A DNA stretch of 64,000 nucleotides from contig JACYXH010000473.1 of assembly GCA_026745465.1 (NCBI GenBank), forward strand, positions 8,083,191 through 8,147,190, in the 5' to 3' direction. A model generated the notes under the pieces. It did not search any database. It worked only from the letters and a program-made list of their open reading frames with translations, and was not told the DNA's origin. The translations under genes and the position numbers were made by a program. Within the stretch, counting starts at the first letter, position 1, and each line of letters starts with the position of its first letter. Positions 35,377-64,000 of this stretch are shown piece after piece. Source of the stretch: Lota lota. Taxonomy: Eukaryota; Chordata; Actinopteri; Gadiformes; Lotidae.

Positions 35377-38234
35377 GTCGTGACAGCTCATCCACTAAAA
35401 CAATACATAAAGTTACCTTCAGCGATTAACATCACGAATTGAACTATAGCGACTGTGCCAATCTTTGCATAATCCATTTACATCATCATAAATATGGTCG
35501 TCGTGCATTAAGCTACAACGACTGCCTTATAATAATATTCCTGGCTGCTACCTGTAGGTATATAGGAGTGCTGGAGGTCGCCGTGCGCAGTTTCATCTCC
35601 AAAAAGCGCGACCGGGAGAACGTGGCCGTGTTCCTGTCCCACGACCTGTCCATGCTGCGGCTCATAGAGACCTTCTCGGAAAGCGCCCCGCAGCTCGTGC
35701 TGATGCTGACGATCATGCTGCAGACCGGTGAATGGAAGGACCCTGTGACAGGTATGTGTTTGCACTGCATTCACTTTTGGTCATTTACGCTTAGAGACTG
35801 TGAACATGTTGAACAATTTAATGGGCACTATGCATAGGAGTTAAAGTGCTAGAGAGAGACAGTTAAAGTGCTAGAGAGAGAGAGAGAGAGATAGTTACAG
35901 TGCTATAGAGAGAGGGAGAGAGATAGTTACAGTGCTAGAGAGAGAGTTAAAGTGCCAGAGAGAGAGAGAGATAGTTGCAGTGCTAGAGAGAGAGAGTTAA
36001 AGTGCTAGAGAGAGAGAGAGAGATAGTTACAGTGCTAGAGAGAGGGTTAAAGTGCTAGAGAGAGAGAGCGAGAGATAGTTACAGTGCTAGAGAGAGTTAA
36101 AGTGCTAGAGAGAGAGAGAGTTAAAGTGCTAGAGAGAGAGAGAGAGAGAGAGAGATAGTTACAGTGCTAGAGAGTTAAAGTGCCAGAGAGAGAGAGAGAT
36201 AGTTAAAGTGCTAGAGAGAGAGAGATAGTTACAGTGCTAGAGAGAGTGAAAGTGCTAGAGAGAGAGAGAGAGAGAGATAGTTACAGTGCTAGAGAGTTAA
36301 AGTGCTAGAGAGAGAGAGAGATAGTTAAAGTGCTAGAGAGAGAGAGATAGTTACAGTGCTAGAGAGTTAAAGTGCCAGAGAGAGAGAGAGATAGTTAAAG
36401 TGCTAGAGAGAGAGAGAGATAGTTACAGTGCTAGAGAGAGTTAAAGTGCTAGAGAGAGAGAGAGAGAGATAGTTAAAGTGCTAGAGAGAGAGAGATAGTT
36501 ACAGTGCTAGAGAGTTAAAGTGCCAGAGAGAGAGAGAGATAGTTAAAGTGCTAGAGAGAGAGAGAGAGATAGTTACAGTGCTAGAGAGAGTTAAAGTGCT
36601 AGAGAGAGAGAGAGAGATAGTTAAAGTGCTAGAGAGAGAGAGAGAGAGATAGTTACAGTGCTAGAGAGTTAAAGTGCTAGAGAGAGAGAGAGAGATAGTT
36701 AAAGTGCTAGAGAGAGAGAGATAGTTACAGTGCTAGAGAGAGTTAAAGTGCTAGAGAGAGAGAGAGAGAGTTAAAGTGCTAGAGAGTTAAAGTGCTAGAG
36801 AGAGATAGTTAAAGTGCTAGAGAGAGAGAGAGAGATAGTTACAGTGCTAGAGAGTTAAAGTGCTAGAGAGAGAGAGAGAGAGATAGTTAAAGTGCTAGAG
36901 AGAGAGAGATAGTTACAGTGCTAGAGAGTTAAAGTGCCAGAGAGAGAGAGAGATAGTTAAAGTGCTAGAGAGAGAGAGAGAGATAGTTACAGTGCTAGAG
37001 AGAGTTAAAGTGCTAGAGAGAGAGAGAGAGAGATAGTTAAAGTGCTAGAGAGAGAGAGAGAGAGATAGTTACAGTGCTAGAGAGTTAAAGTGCTAGAGAG
37101 AGAGAGATAGTTAAAGTGCTAGAGAGAGAGAGATAGTTACAGTGCTAGAGAGAGTTAAAGTGCTAGAGAGAGAGAGAGAGAGTTAAAGTGCTAGAGAGTT
37201 AAAGTGCTAGAGAGAGATAGTTAAAGTGCTAGAGAGAGAGAGAGAGATAGTTACAGTGCTAGAGAGTTAAAGTGCTAGAGAGTTAAAGTGCTAGAGAGAG
37301 AGAGAGAGAGAGATTCGTATCACATTTCACTCACTAAAAGAATGCTATTTCTAAAAATAGCATATTGAAGTATGAGCGTTTACATCTTAGCCTCTCTTAT
37401 CCTCCAGTACTGAAGGCGTGCGGGTCGGCTTCGGCCATCGCCTGCAGCGTGACCCTGTACCACCGCTCCCTGCGCTCCTTCCTGAGGGAAAAGGCCCAGC
37501 AGGGCTTCTTCTCCTCCCTGCTCTACTTCGTCTGGAACCTGCTGCTCATCTTCCCCCGTCTGGCCGCCCTGGCCCTGTTCGCCCACGCCCTGCCCTGCTA
37601 CATCTTCGCACACTTCCTGTGCTGCTGGGCCATGCTGTTCTTCCTTGCCTGGTGCTCCAAGTCCACATTCATGGACAGCCCCGCAGGGGAGTGGCTCTAC
37701 CGGGCCACCGTGGGCCTCATCTGGTACTTCAGTTGGTTCAATGTGAGCGAGGGGAGGACCGTGTACCGCTGTCTGCTCTACCACGTGTGGATGCTGTTGG
37801 ACCTGGTCTTGCTCTGTGGCCTGGCATACTGGCAGACCCACAATGCACCAGGCACCAGGGGGGCTCTCTCGCTCGACAAGGTGGCCGCGATGGGTGGCAG
37901 CATCTTAGTGGTGTACATCTTGGGCCTCCTGCTCAAAGTACTGTACTACAAGTACTTTCATCCCAAGCTGGGAAGCTCTGGGGCAGAGGCATTGTCGAGT
38001 GTGGTGACCGATGGTGAGCCATTGTCGAGTGTGGTGACCGATGGTGAGCCATCAACAGTCCTGACAAAGTCCCTTAAACTCCCTGCACATGGAGATTTTC
38101 TAGACGGGGGTCAGATGAACGCCCTGGCTGATGACATTGAAGTGGATATCATGACTCGCTGTTGTCAGGTAGAGAAAGTGGAGAAACCGGAGAACAGAAG
38201 AATGAAACACTTGGCTCAGAACTTCTACTCCTAG
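34787..38234 (+). CDS. xkr8: Xk-related protein 8, second tandem copy (phospholipid scramblase)
   Basis: Paralogue of the gene at 30341 with the same three-exon structure and phases: 34787-35091, 35558-35751 and 37408-38234 (441 residues). Exon 1 gives YSILDFGFTFLGQIFFVVDI and IYLGILVAFLVGSSVLGQAF. Exon 2 again has HDLSMLRLIETFSESAPQLV. Exon 3 has GEWLYRATVGLIWYFSWFNV. The tail holds DDIEVD before ENRRMKHLAQNFYS; in mammalian Xkr8 the caspase-3 site also sits just before a similar conserved end. A nine-residue tandem repeat (SSVVTDGEP twice) lies in the tail. Intron 2 is filled by a 1.5-kb AG-rich minisatellite. The two copies correspond to the xkr8.2/xkr8.3-type duplicates annotated in other fishes, by my recollection. 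Confidence 0.93.
35302..35375. repeat. (GT)n followed by a 35-base G run, xkr8 second copy intron 1
   Basis: About 20 GT units (35302-35340) pass directly into uninterrupted G from 35341 to 35375. Confidence 0.97.
35845..37312. repeat. AG-rich higher-order minisatellite, about 1.5 kb, in an xkr8 intron
   Basis: Blocks of 'gttaaagtgctagagag' and 'gatagttacagtgctagag' alternate with variable (AG)n spacers. They are grouped into larger repeats (compare 36340-36470, 36490-36620 and 36910-37030). The array fills nearly all of intron 2 of the second xkr8 gene. Confidence 0.97.
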
Positions 38235-39170
38235 CTCCTCTAGCGAGCACTTGACAGACTGAATCAAATGGACGTTTAAACGAAACATCACATTTTTCAC
38301 AAGGAGGCTATGGAACTATTTGCTTGGTGGCAATCAGGGTATTTATTTATATATGCATGCTACCAATGAGTTTCTTTTGTGCTTATTAGTTGTATAGCCA
38401 TTCAGTGACCTTATATCTGGGGGGGGGTGGGGGTCTTCTTGTGACCTATTCATTTCAAAGTACAAGTCAAGCCTCAGAAGGTGCTTTGCAGTTTGGTTTT
38501 CCATTGTTGACGGTGTTCATTTCAGTTGTCATCGTCCAACCCTTCTTTCCCTGGTCCAGCATCTCTTTCCCTGGTCCAGCATCTCTTTCCCTGGTCCAGC
38601 ATCAGTTCTGCACTTCCCTCACAAGAACTGATGTTTGGACAAGCCACCGAACAGTGTTTGTACCTGTACCAGTTTACATACAGGCACATCTGATCTCCTT
38701 CCCCATTAACAGAGCACAACACACTTTTATGTAATTGCATTATCGCTTCTTCTTTGAGTGTTTGTGCTCAGCATTGGAAAGATCAACTTAATATATTTTT
38801 TAAATACAACTAATTGTAACCTACTTGTACTTTTCTTTTCCAATTGTGATTGCAATCACTTTCTATATTTATTCTTTTAAATCAGCCATGTATATAATTA
38901 AAAGAACAATGAACGGAACAGTTAAATGTGAACCTGTTTCTTTACATTTTTTGATCATTTATTTACATTGCAGGGAGTGTGTACAGAACACAGTAGGAGG
39001 ACCTTATGGAGGACTATATGCAGTGTCTCCAACTGTACGCTATGTCCACAAATAGTGATTATGTAAATGACCCTGATGACTGAGCCATGTGTTGAGCTCA
39101 CTGCATCATGCTCACCAACACTACAACACCGGTCGGAGCGATGAGATGAAAATAAAACAAAAAATAAAGT
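38235..39170 (+). other. xkr8: 3' untranslated region of the second xkr8 copy
   Basis: It holds a 20-bp unit repeated three times at 38545-38605 (ccctggtccagcatctcttt). AATAAA signals occur near 39152 and 39163. No coding exon. Confidence 0.5.
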
Positions 39171-42060
39171 GTAAAGGTTGCAGTTTAAAAATACATAAGT
39201 CTTTGGCATTGAAAAAGGGAAAATAAAATATGAAGCGATTCACTCCTAAAGACATTGTCTTTAGCTCATTGGCTCAAGAGCCACAATGAGCCTAAAATTC
39301 GGGCATTCGTCTGGGAAACAGAGCAAAAAAACGTAAGCATAACAGTGAAAGAAAGCAGTTAAAAGTCCCACAATCCATTGCAACATGTTACTTTCCGTCC
39401 TCAGAGTGGACAGCAAGGAAGCTAAAGGGACGTGATGTGATTTGTGATTGCTCCATCACATGGTTTGAGGCAAATTCAGGGGGATTGAGAATTCCCTTTA
39501 ACTCCTTTTAGGTAATACAATATAATACAATATACACATTCAAACAAGAGTGGGTCTGTACCGAATGCATCCGTATGTGTTCTGTATTTCTGCTGTATAG
39601 GGCGTGTTCCCCGTTGATTGTCTCCAAGCAATGTTCACATGTAATGGTCGCAAAATTACATAGACGGTTGAGAAGTTCATCGGCGAATGAGTTTTCATTC
39701 AGAAGTAACCTAAAACTCTGAAAGATGACATCACGATGATCAGCCAATATTTGTGATGATTCATACGATGAATCATCCAAAAAATTATAGTTTGTAAAAT
39801 AACGGACCGAAGTCACAACATTACCCATTAACAAAAAAAACAACCACATCAGATCACGCATTTTGGAAAGAAAAATAAACAGAACTATCTAACAACAATT
39901 ATTATTTTTGTCTTTCAAACATGTCAAGTTGCTGAAGTGTAAGCCTTCGCAGAAATGATCATATATATATATATATATATATGAGTAAAAAAAACAACAA
40001 CACTTTGGATAATAAACATATGACGGTAGTTACATTTGAGATTACAGAGTGTACAATAACTGGTTAAAAAGGCACAATATAAATACGCAGACACAAAACA
40101 AAAATACATAAAAATTTACAAATACACCGAAAACACATTCTTATTGGTCAAAGCTGCATGTGTGTACATGTGAAACCAGGCTCAGCTAAATTCAGTCATA
40201 ATCCTCCACCGACACCCCCTCCCCTCCCTCCATCTGATTGGTTAATGAGCATGCCAACAACTCTACATGTATTGCACAGTCTTCCCGTTTCCTGATCCTG
40301 CCCCTTCCTCCAGCCCTCTTGCTCACCCCACGCTATGATGTAGTGACACAGCTGTGGGGTGCCACGTGACTGACAGATGAATGCATGGACGTGGTGTTGT
40401 AAACCAACGTTTTTTGGTAGAATGAGGCCATGAGTCAACAATCTGAAATGTATGTGCCAGTACTCGGATTTGATGATTTCATTGGTGGTTCACGGGTTAC
40501 ATGAGAACCACTGTTTATTCAAGCCAATGATTTAAAGTATTGTCAAGTGGGCATAATGAATCCACACTAAAGTATGAGGGTGCTTTCCAAAGCAGAACAC
40601 TTTAATTCTGTAGTTTCTCTCTGTGGATCCTTTTAGGGAATACTACAACCAAGTTTTACTAACAAAAAACCGAACTTGCTATACAGATTGTAATAGACTA
40701 TAGAGTGATCCCATTATTGCATTTATCTTCATCATAATCATCGTCATGGGAACACGGAGCATATGGAAACCCCATTGGTGAGAATGTTTGTTAACAGGGG
40801 TCACATGACGCAGTATGCCATAAGAAAACTGTGAGGAACCCCTGTACGCACGCCTGTTTAATACAATACGCCCCCCCCCCCCCAACACTAGAATTGGTGG
40901 ACAGGCCTCACGCACAGGAAACAGGAAGTGGAATTCTGCTGTGATGGTGATTGCATTTTGGTGATGACGTCTATGAGCCAACCACACATTATGGTGTATG
41001 TATGACAATTAGTCAACACCCCCCCCCCCCCCCCCCCCCCCCCAAACTTAATTCCGGCTACAGCTAGTTTTAAAACAAACAAAAACAAAGCGTTTACTTC
41101 CATGTCTAACTCCTTAGCTCAGACACTAGGGATTAGGTGGCGGCCGGAGGATTGTCAGAAAGCGTGCGCCGTTTCTTTTTTTTTATCTCGTCATCCCAGT
41201 CTCAGGAACTGCGAGTAGGGGAAGGCCGGTTACTTCCTGGTTCAGCTGGACGACCAGACCAGACCACAGCTTCAGCTTGCAGTCACATCACAGTGTGGTC
41301 ATGGGGTCAGGGTGGTCAGCTGGTCAGCCGAGCGCCCGGGTGACCAGAGCGTGCTGCAGAAGGGTCAGGTGAAACGCGTCCCGTAACCAGGAAGTATCTT
41401 TGGAGAGGACTAGGCCAACGGCTTCGTTGAAAATGTTCATGAAAATGTCCACTAGCAGTAATTGAAATGTAATGCTGAAATAAACGAAAACAAAAACAAC
41501 ATCCATGCGTTCAAGCTTTGGAATGAGTGCAACGCGACCTAAGAACGTCGGCTTGGTTGGGTTCTTCCGCTACCCCCCCACACCTACTTAACTCATCAGA
41601 GGAGCCATGACGGCGTATCTGAGGAGCGAGAGAGAGATGGGGAGAGTGTGTGAAAGACAGCGAGAGAGAGACAAAGAGTGTGAGAGTGAGGGTGAGGGTG
41701 AGAGTGAGAGAGAGTCCCTCTTGGTGTCCCAGTCAGTGCCAGTTCCAGCTTGTTTGAGCGTTTAGCTGCCATACAGGTCAAGGGTCATCCATCCAGTCCC
41801 ACCAAACCGTCTAAACGTTCCCCCTACCCCGAGTCCTTACCAGCACCAAAGCCTCGCCCGCAAAACTCCAGGCTGAGGGCCGGCCCCTGCTATAGTACTT
41901 AACAAAAACAATAACAACAACAAAAGAAAAACATAAGAGGAAATAAATGTTGTATAGTGGAGGTTGGTAAGAGGGCGAGGGGGGAGTCCTGTCCCCGGGC
42001 GTGGTGTATCTCCGCTGGGCTTCGTGTCGACCTCCGAGCCCACTGTCACCACCACCTGGT
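39171..42060 (-). other. Convergent 3' region of eya3 with C-runs
   Basis: Downstream of the eya3 stop. Minus-strand AATAAA signals occur (for example 40519-40514). C-runs lie at 40870-40883 and 41019-41043, and an AT repeat at 39960-39981. A 117-codon minus-strand frame (39861-39508) has a hydrophobic start but no recognisable family. A 60-codon frame at 41324-41506 is also unrecognised. Confidence 0.5.
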
Positions 42061-55500
<13,440 letters not shown>

Positions 55501-56422
55501 CGTCTTCTATTCCATCCACACTGTCAAGCTTTGTCTGTTGTTAGGGATCACTATTTTGCAGGAAGTTTTCCCCTTCTCTCGTCTGCGCAGGCGCACATTC
55601 GCTGGGCGAGATGTGGGTCGACAGGTGTGTGCGATTTACAGGCATTCCCTGACAGGTGAGAAAACGTATAAACTTAACTGTCTGTTTATTATCCAAACAG
55701 ATGAACAGCCTCTATTTTAGCACTCCAATCTCTCCATTCTTGGGTTAGAAGTTAAGCTTTATTGACAATGTTTCATTGATACATTTTACGTTTTTGTTGT
55801 GAATAGATATTTAAGTCTGAAAGTACCAGTCTGTTTAGGTCAACATATCTTGTAGAGTTTATATGAAAGATGTAAAAATGTTATATAGGAAGAAAGTACA
55901 TCAAGAGGTTTCATTTACAATATGATATGCTGTGTAGGCCTACCTCTTTTCATGACAAAGAAAAAAAAAAGCCAACGCTGTAAGTATTTTCATTAGATTT
56001 ATTATATTTAGTAACCACTGCTGGAATAGGTAACAGATAAATATTTTTTTTCATGTAACAAGGACACTTACCCCAGGTGTACACAGTTGTAGTACAATAA
56101 ACATACACTTGTGCGTGAATAAATATACATGAAACAAAAATGCAAAAAAGGGATGAGTTAAGCCTCCAAATGTGGAAGAACTGTCTAGAAATGCATGACT
56201 GCTGTGTACTCAGTAAAAAAATGCACAACCTCTTTATGTAGCCATTCATATTTCCAGACTAAAATATATATACACTTTTTTTTTACAAAGGGGTGGACCT
56301 AAACATAAAGTAACATGTGATTTGTATTTGTATTAACACCCTAATACTACACAACTCAATCGTTTAATTTCTATAAATTATCATTTACACTCCGATTCGA
56401 TTTTTTTCCTATATCTCCACTA

Positions 56423-56423
<1 letters not shown>

Positions 56424-56460
<37 letters not shown>
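56424..56460. repeat. (TTA)n microsatellite
   Basis: About 12 uninterrupted tta units. Confidence 0.95.
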
Positions 56461-56461
<1 letters not shown>

Positions 56462-56473
56462 GCACATTTTCTT

Positions 56474-57398
56474 TTACTGAATCATGTAATAGTGGCGATG
56501 GATTTTGGTGTCCGACGAATGTCGGCTACGCGTTTCAGTTCTGGACAAAGCTGCTGGAGCAGCTCCAGATCTGTTTCTAGAAGAGCAGCTGGTAGGACTA
56601 CAGGTTGAAGATATGATCTATACACATAGCTCTACATGTATAGATCATATTTTGCTAACATATGTGAGCTTTACATGTTGTACATACATGGCGCTAAACA
56701 TGTTCAGGGGTCAGGCACAAGACATTCACAGTTACTCGCCATCGTCTGGACTCGTATCTGTGAAGGACGCTTCATTGACAACAAGTACAGTAGATAATGA
56801 TAGGTCTGAAAGAGCATGAACAGGTGATCTCGTTGGACCATCCAGATATTCAAGTTTGCATTTCGAAATGATCTGCAGAGAGAAACCGAATGTGAACCCG
56901 CGAGGCCAGGATGGTCTCCACGAGGCTAATGAGCATCCATTTAGTTTTAGTTTTGTTACACTACAACATTATTGCTGAATCGACTGATTCTCTTTTGATA
57001 TGAAAATAATTTCAGAAAGCCTGAAAACACAGCTCTGTTTAGGTCAACACATGCTTGTATCGTAGCATATTAAAATAAAAGATGTAAAAAGTAAAATATA
57101 GGAAAATCTTACATCCTAGACTGGATTTCTTCTTTAACATTTTGTCGATTACGTTTAGAACCAGTGTGTACAAGTATTCAAGTACTCTACATTCAGTTGT
57201 GTAGAGTATTCAAACGTTTAAACATAAACAGTGAATGGTTGCAGTTGATTAAACGCAAAAATAATTAGGTAACAATGTCATTGTTGTTTAATACAGTACA
57301 CTTTTCTTTTTGTTCTTCTGAGGAATGGTCAGCGTTTGGAGGGAATTAACAGGACACATATTGTTAGGTATATCTACTACATTTCTGTGGAATGCCAT
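56474..57398 (-). CDS. Possible unrecognised small gene, three exons, about 119 residues
   Basis: I do not recognise it. On the minus strand an ATG at 57398 in good context (aaaATGG) opens 33 codons beginning MAFHRNVVDIPNNM and ending IPQKNKKKS (57398-57300). A textbook acceptor (gtttctctctgcag) opens 56872-56736, with KCKLEYLDGPTRSPV and ending SPDDG. A third exon, 56597-56474, follows acceptor ctgtag and ends in a stop. The three are in one phase (360 bases). Upstream lie a TGACGTCA palindrome and a GC box, promoter-like. Cautions: the first donor (agt/gtactg) is weak; the last exon is open in a second frame that looks at least as protein-like (it contains ELLQQLCPELKRVA); and the region could instead be SGK 3' UTR. 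Confidence 0.35.
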
Positions 57399-57413
57399 TT
57401 TGTTCTAAAACAG

Positions 57414-57480
57414 TGACGTCACTTAGGGGGCGGGAAGACGCGCAGCTGTCGTTACCGTGGCAGCTGACCACTGACCCCTC
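57414..57480 (-). promoter_or_regulatory. CRE palindrome plus GC box upstream of the possible small gene
   Basis: TGACGTCA at 57414-57421 and gggggcggga near 57426, in a short CpG-rich patch within AT-rich sequence. It lies about 20 bases from the ATG of the small gene. Confidence 0.45.
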
Positions 57481-58071
57481 TTTTCCTCGAGTGCAACAAG
57501 AGCATTCACAATATAAAACCAAGTAAAACAACAGTGATGATATCAGAGCCAGTCACATGCGCCCCACGCCCGCCACCCAATGTGAGGGTCAAAAACAGCT
57601 CTGTTGGTTCCTTCAACACTGCCTGTAGAACCTGAGGCACTTCCTCTTCCGGTCTCCTTCACCAGCAAAAACAAAACGGGCTATTTTCAGTCTCTTTTTT
57701 TTCAGCCGTAAAAAAATAAAAAACCGCCCATCGTAGTTTCGAAACTCTGCACCCTTTTTAAAGTCAGTTGTGGGCCTTCGGGTGGTGCAGGATGTGGTGG
57801 GGGCGACGGAGGAGTCGATCACGGAGGACAAGCTGTCCCCACCCCTTGGTTAAAGTGATCCCCTGTGAGATCTGCGTCTGTCTGCGTCGGCCACGTCCGA
57901 CGGATCGTACCAACAGCCACACCCCCATGTGGAACGGCCCACAGGCCCGTCGCTCACGTTGTGGTTCCCCGCATTGAGCGGTGCCGGTGAGTCCGTGTCC
58001 CCAGCGCTCAGGCCGGGCAAGGGATGGACGGATGGATGGAGGGCGGCGGTTAGGTGGTTGGGTGGGAGGCT

Positions 58072-63356
<5,285 letters not shown>

Positions 63357-63479
63357 GTTGAGACAATTAAAAAAAATGGATGTATCCGAAATCGAATAGA
63401 AAAAGTAATCCTTGTTTTGGTCACGCGTAATAGTCCCCAGTGCGCGATCTGACGTCGAGGTGGGAATGCCGCTGCAGTG

Positions 63480-63520
63480 CCCACTGAATGAGGCGGACTG
63501 GTAGTTATATACGGAACACG
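63480..63520 (-). promoter_or_regulatory. sgk1: TATA promoter of the SGK gene
   Basis: On the minus strand TATATAA lies at 63511-63505, about 150 bases before the ATG at 63356. An E-box CACGTG sits right next to it (63516-63523). Confidence 0.6.
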
Positions 63521-63523
63521 TGA

Positions 63524-64000
63524 TACACCGGAGTAGGCGGGGCAGAGGGGGCGAAACACTCCATTGACATCACTTGTAACCAGGGGCAACGACTGCCAAA
63601 ATGATGTCACGGGATTCCTGTACTAGCTTTTGCTGCGTGCCTGCTGGGTGGCGGAAGATGACGCGAGGCAACCCGTAGATTCTCTCAATGGAAAGATGGA
63701 GACGCAGATGAGAAGCCATTCATTTAATGGACAACCCCACCTGCACATTTTTTTATGTTTATCTACTGAACATATAATAGATAATCTGTAGACAAAAAAA
63801 GCTAATATCACAAAAGACACGCTCTTGCAACCGTTTGTTTTCCACAAGTGCGAGTGATAATTATGAATATGTATCTCTATTGTGTTAACATAGAAGCTAT
63901 TAATGGCCTATTTTCACTCTTCAAGAAGGGAATGACCCGTAAACGAACAGTAAACGTAAACCATTACAGGATGACATTGAAGTGGGACCAACCAGTCTAT
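63524..64000. other. Region upstream of the SGK gene
   Basis: No exon seen. GC-rich to about 63560, then AT-rich. It may hold upstream control sites of the kinase gene. Confidence 0.4.

Noticed and set aside
35845-37312. CRISPR-like appearance of regularly spaced repeats
   Set aside because: Units are short, purine-only and nested with variable AG runs in a vertebrate intron. It is a minisatellite.
41324-41506. 60-codon minus-strand frame with hydrophobic segments in the eya3 3' region
   Set aside because: Short, no splice signals or family match, within probable 3' UTR. It may be chance.

Overview
The window is nuclear DNA from a ray-finned (teleost) fish. The evidence is intron-containing vertebrate genes with GT-AG introns, a tomm40/apolipoprotein cluster with divergent apoA-IV-type genes beside apoE, two xkr8 copies, compact introns, many tRNA-derived SINEs and very dense CA/GT microsatellites. 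The species cannot be fixed from the sequence. The load of long dinucleotide arrays and C/G runs would fit a gadiform (cod-like) fish, but that is a guess. I recognised no LTR element, endogenous virus or CRISPR array.

Layout. Positions 1-1000 look like the 3' end of a plus-strand gene lying to the left. Next come tomm40 (+, start codon 2109, stop 5553), a head-to-head pair of apoA-IV-type apolipoprotein genes (- 6955-8439; + 9851-11035), apoE (+ 13733-15463) and msto1/misato (+ 16334-22178). A duplicated tRNA-Arg(ACG) pair follows at 23617-24036. Then come srsf4 (- 25188-29382), two tandem xkr8 scramblase genes (+ 30341-33416 and 34787-38234), eya3 (- stop 42061, start codon 52808, untranslated first exon near 55465), a possible unrecognised three-exon small gene (- 56474-57398) and an SGK-family kinase (- 58072-63356). 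All exon sets were assembled by hand from splice signals and reading phase. Every recognised gene is in frame from start to stop except eya3, where one catalytic-domain exon is a base short.

Function. The left third is a lipid-transport block (apoA-IV-like and apoE, next to the mitochondrial import pore gene tomm40, as in the mammalian TOMM40-APOE locus) plus msto1, a mitochondrial-distribution gene. The right half combines srsf4, xkr8, eya3 and an SGK kinase. From human map knowledge, EYA genes sit near SGK genes on three chromosomes (EYA1/SGK3, EYA2/SGK2, EYA4/SGK1), while the EYA3/XKR8/SRSF4 region has none. This fish SGK may therefore be the fourth ancient duplicate, lost in mammals.

Most notable observations: the SGK gene beside eya3; very long CA/GT or C tracts lying directly on splice sites in msto1, xkr8, eya3 and apoE; a one-base deficit in eya3; a 27-glycine linker in srsf4; the possible small gene between eya3 and SGK; a large AG-rich higher-order minisatellite in an xkr8 intron; and several near-perfect DNA hairpins.
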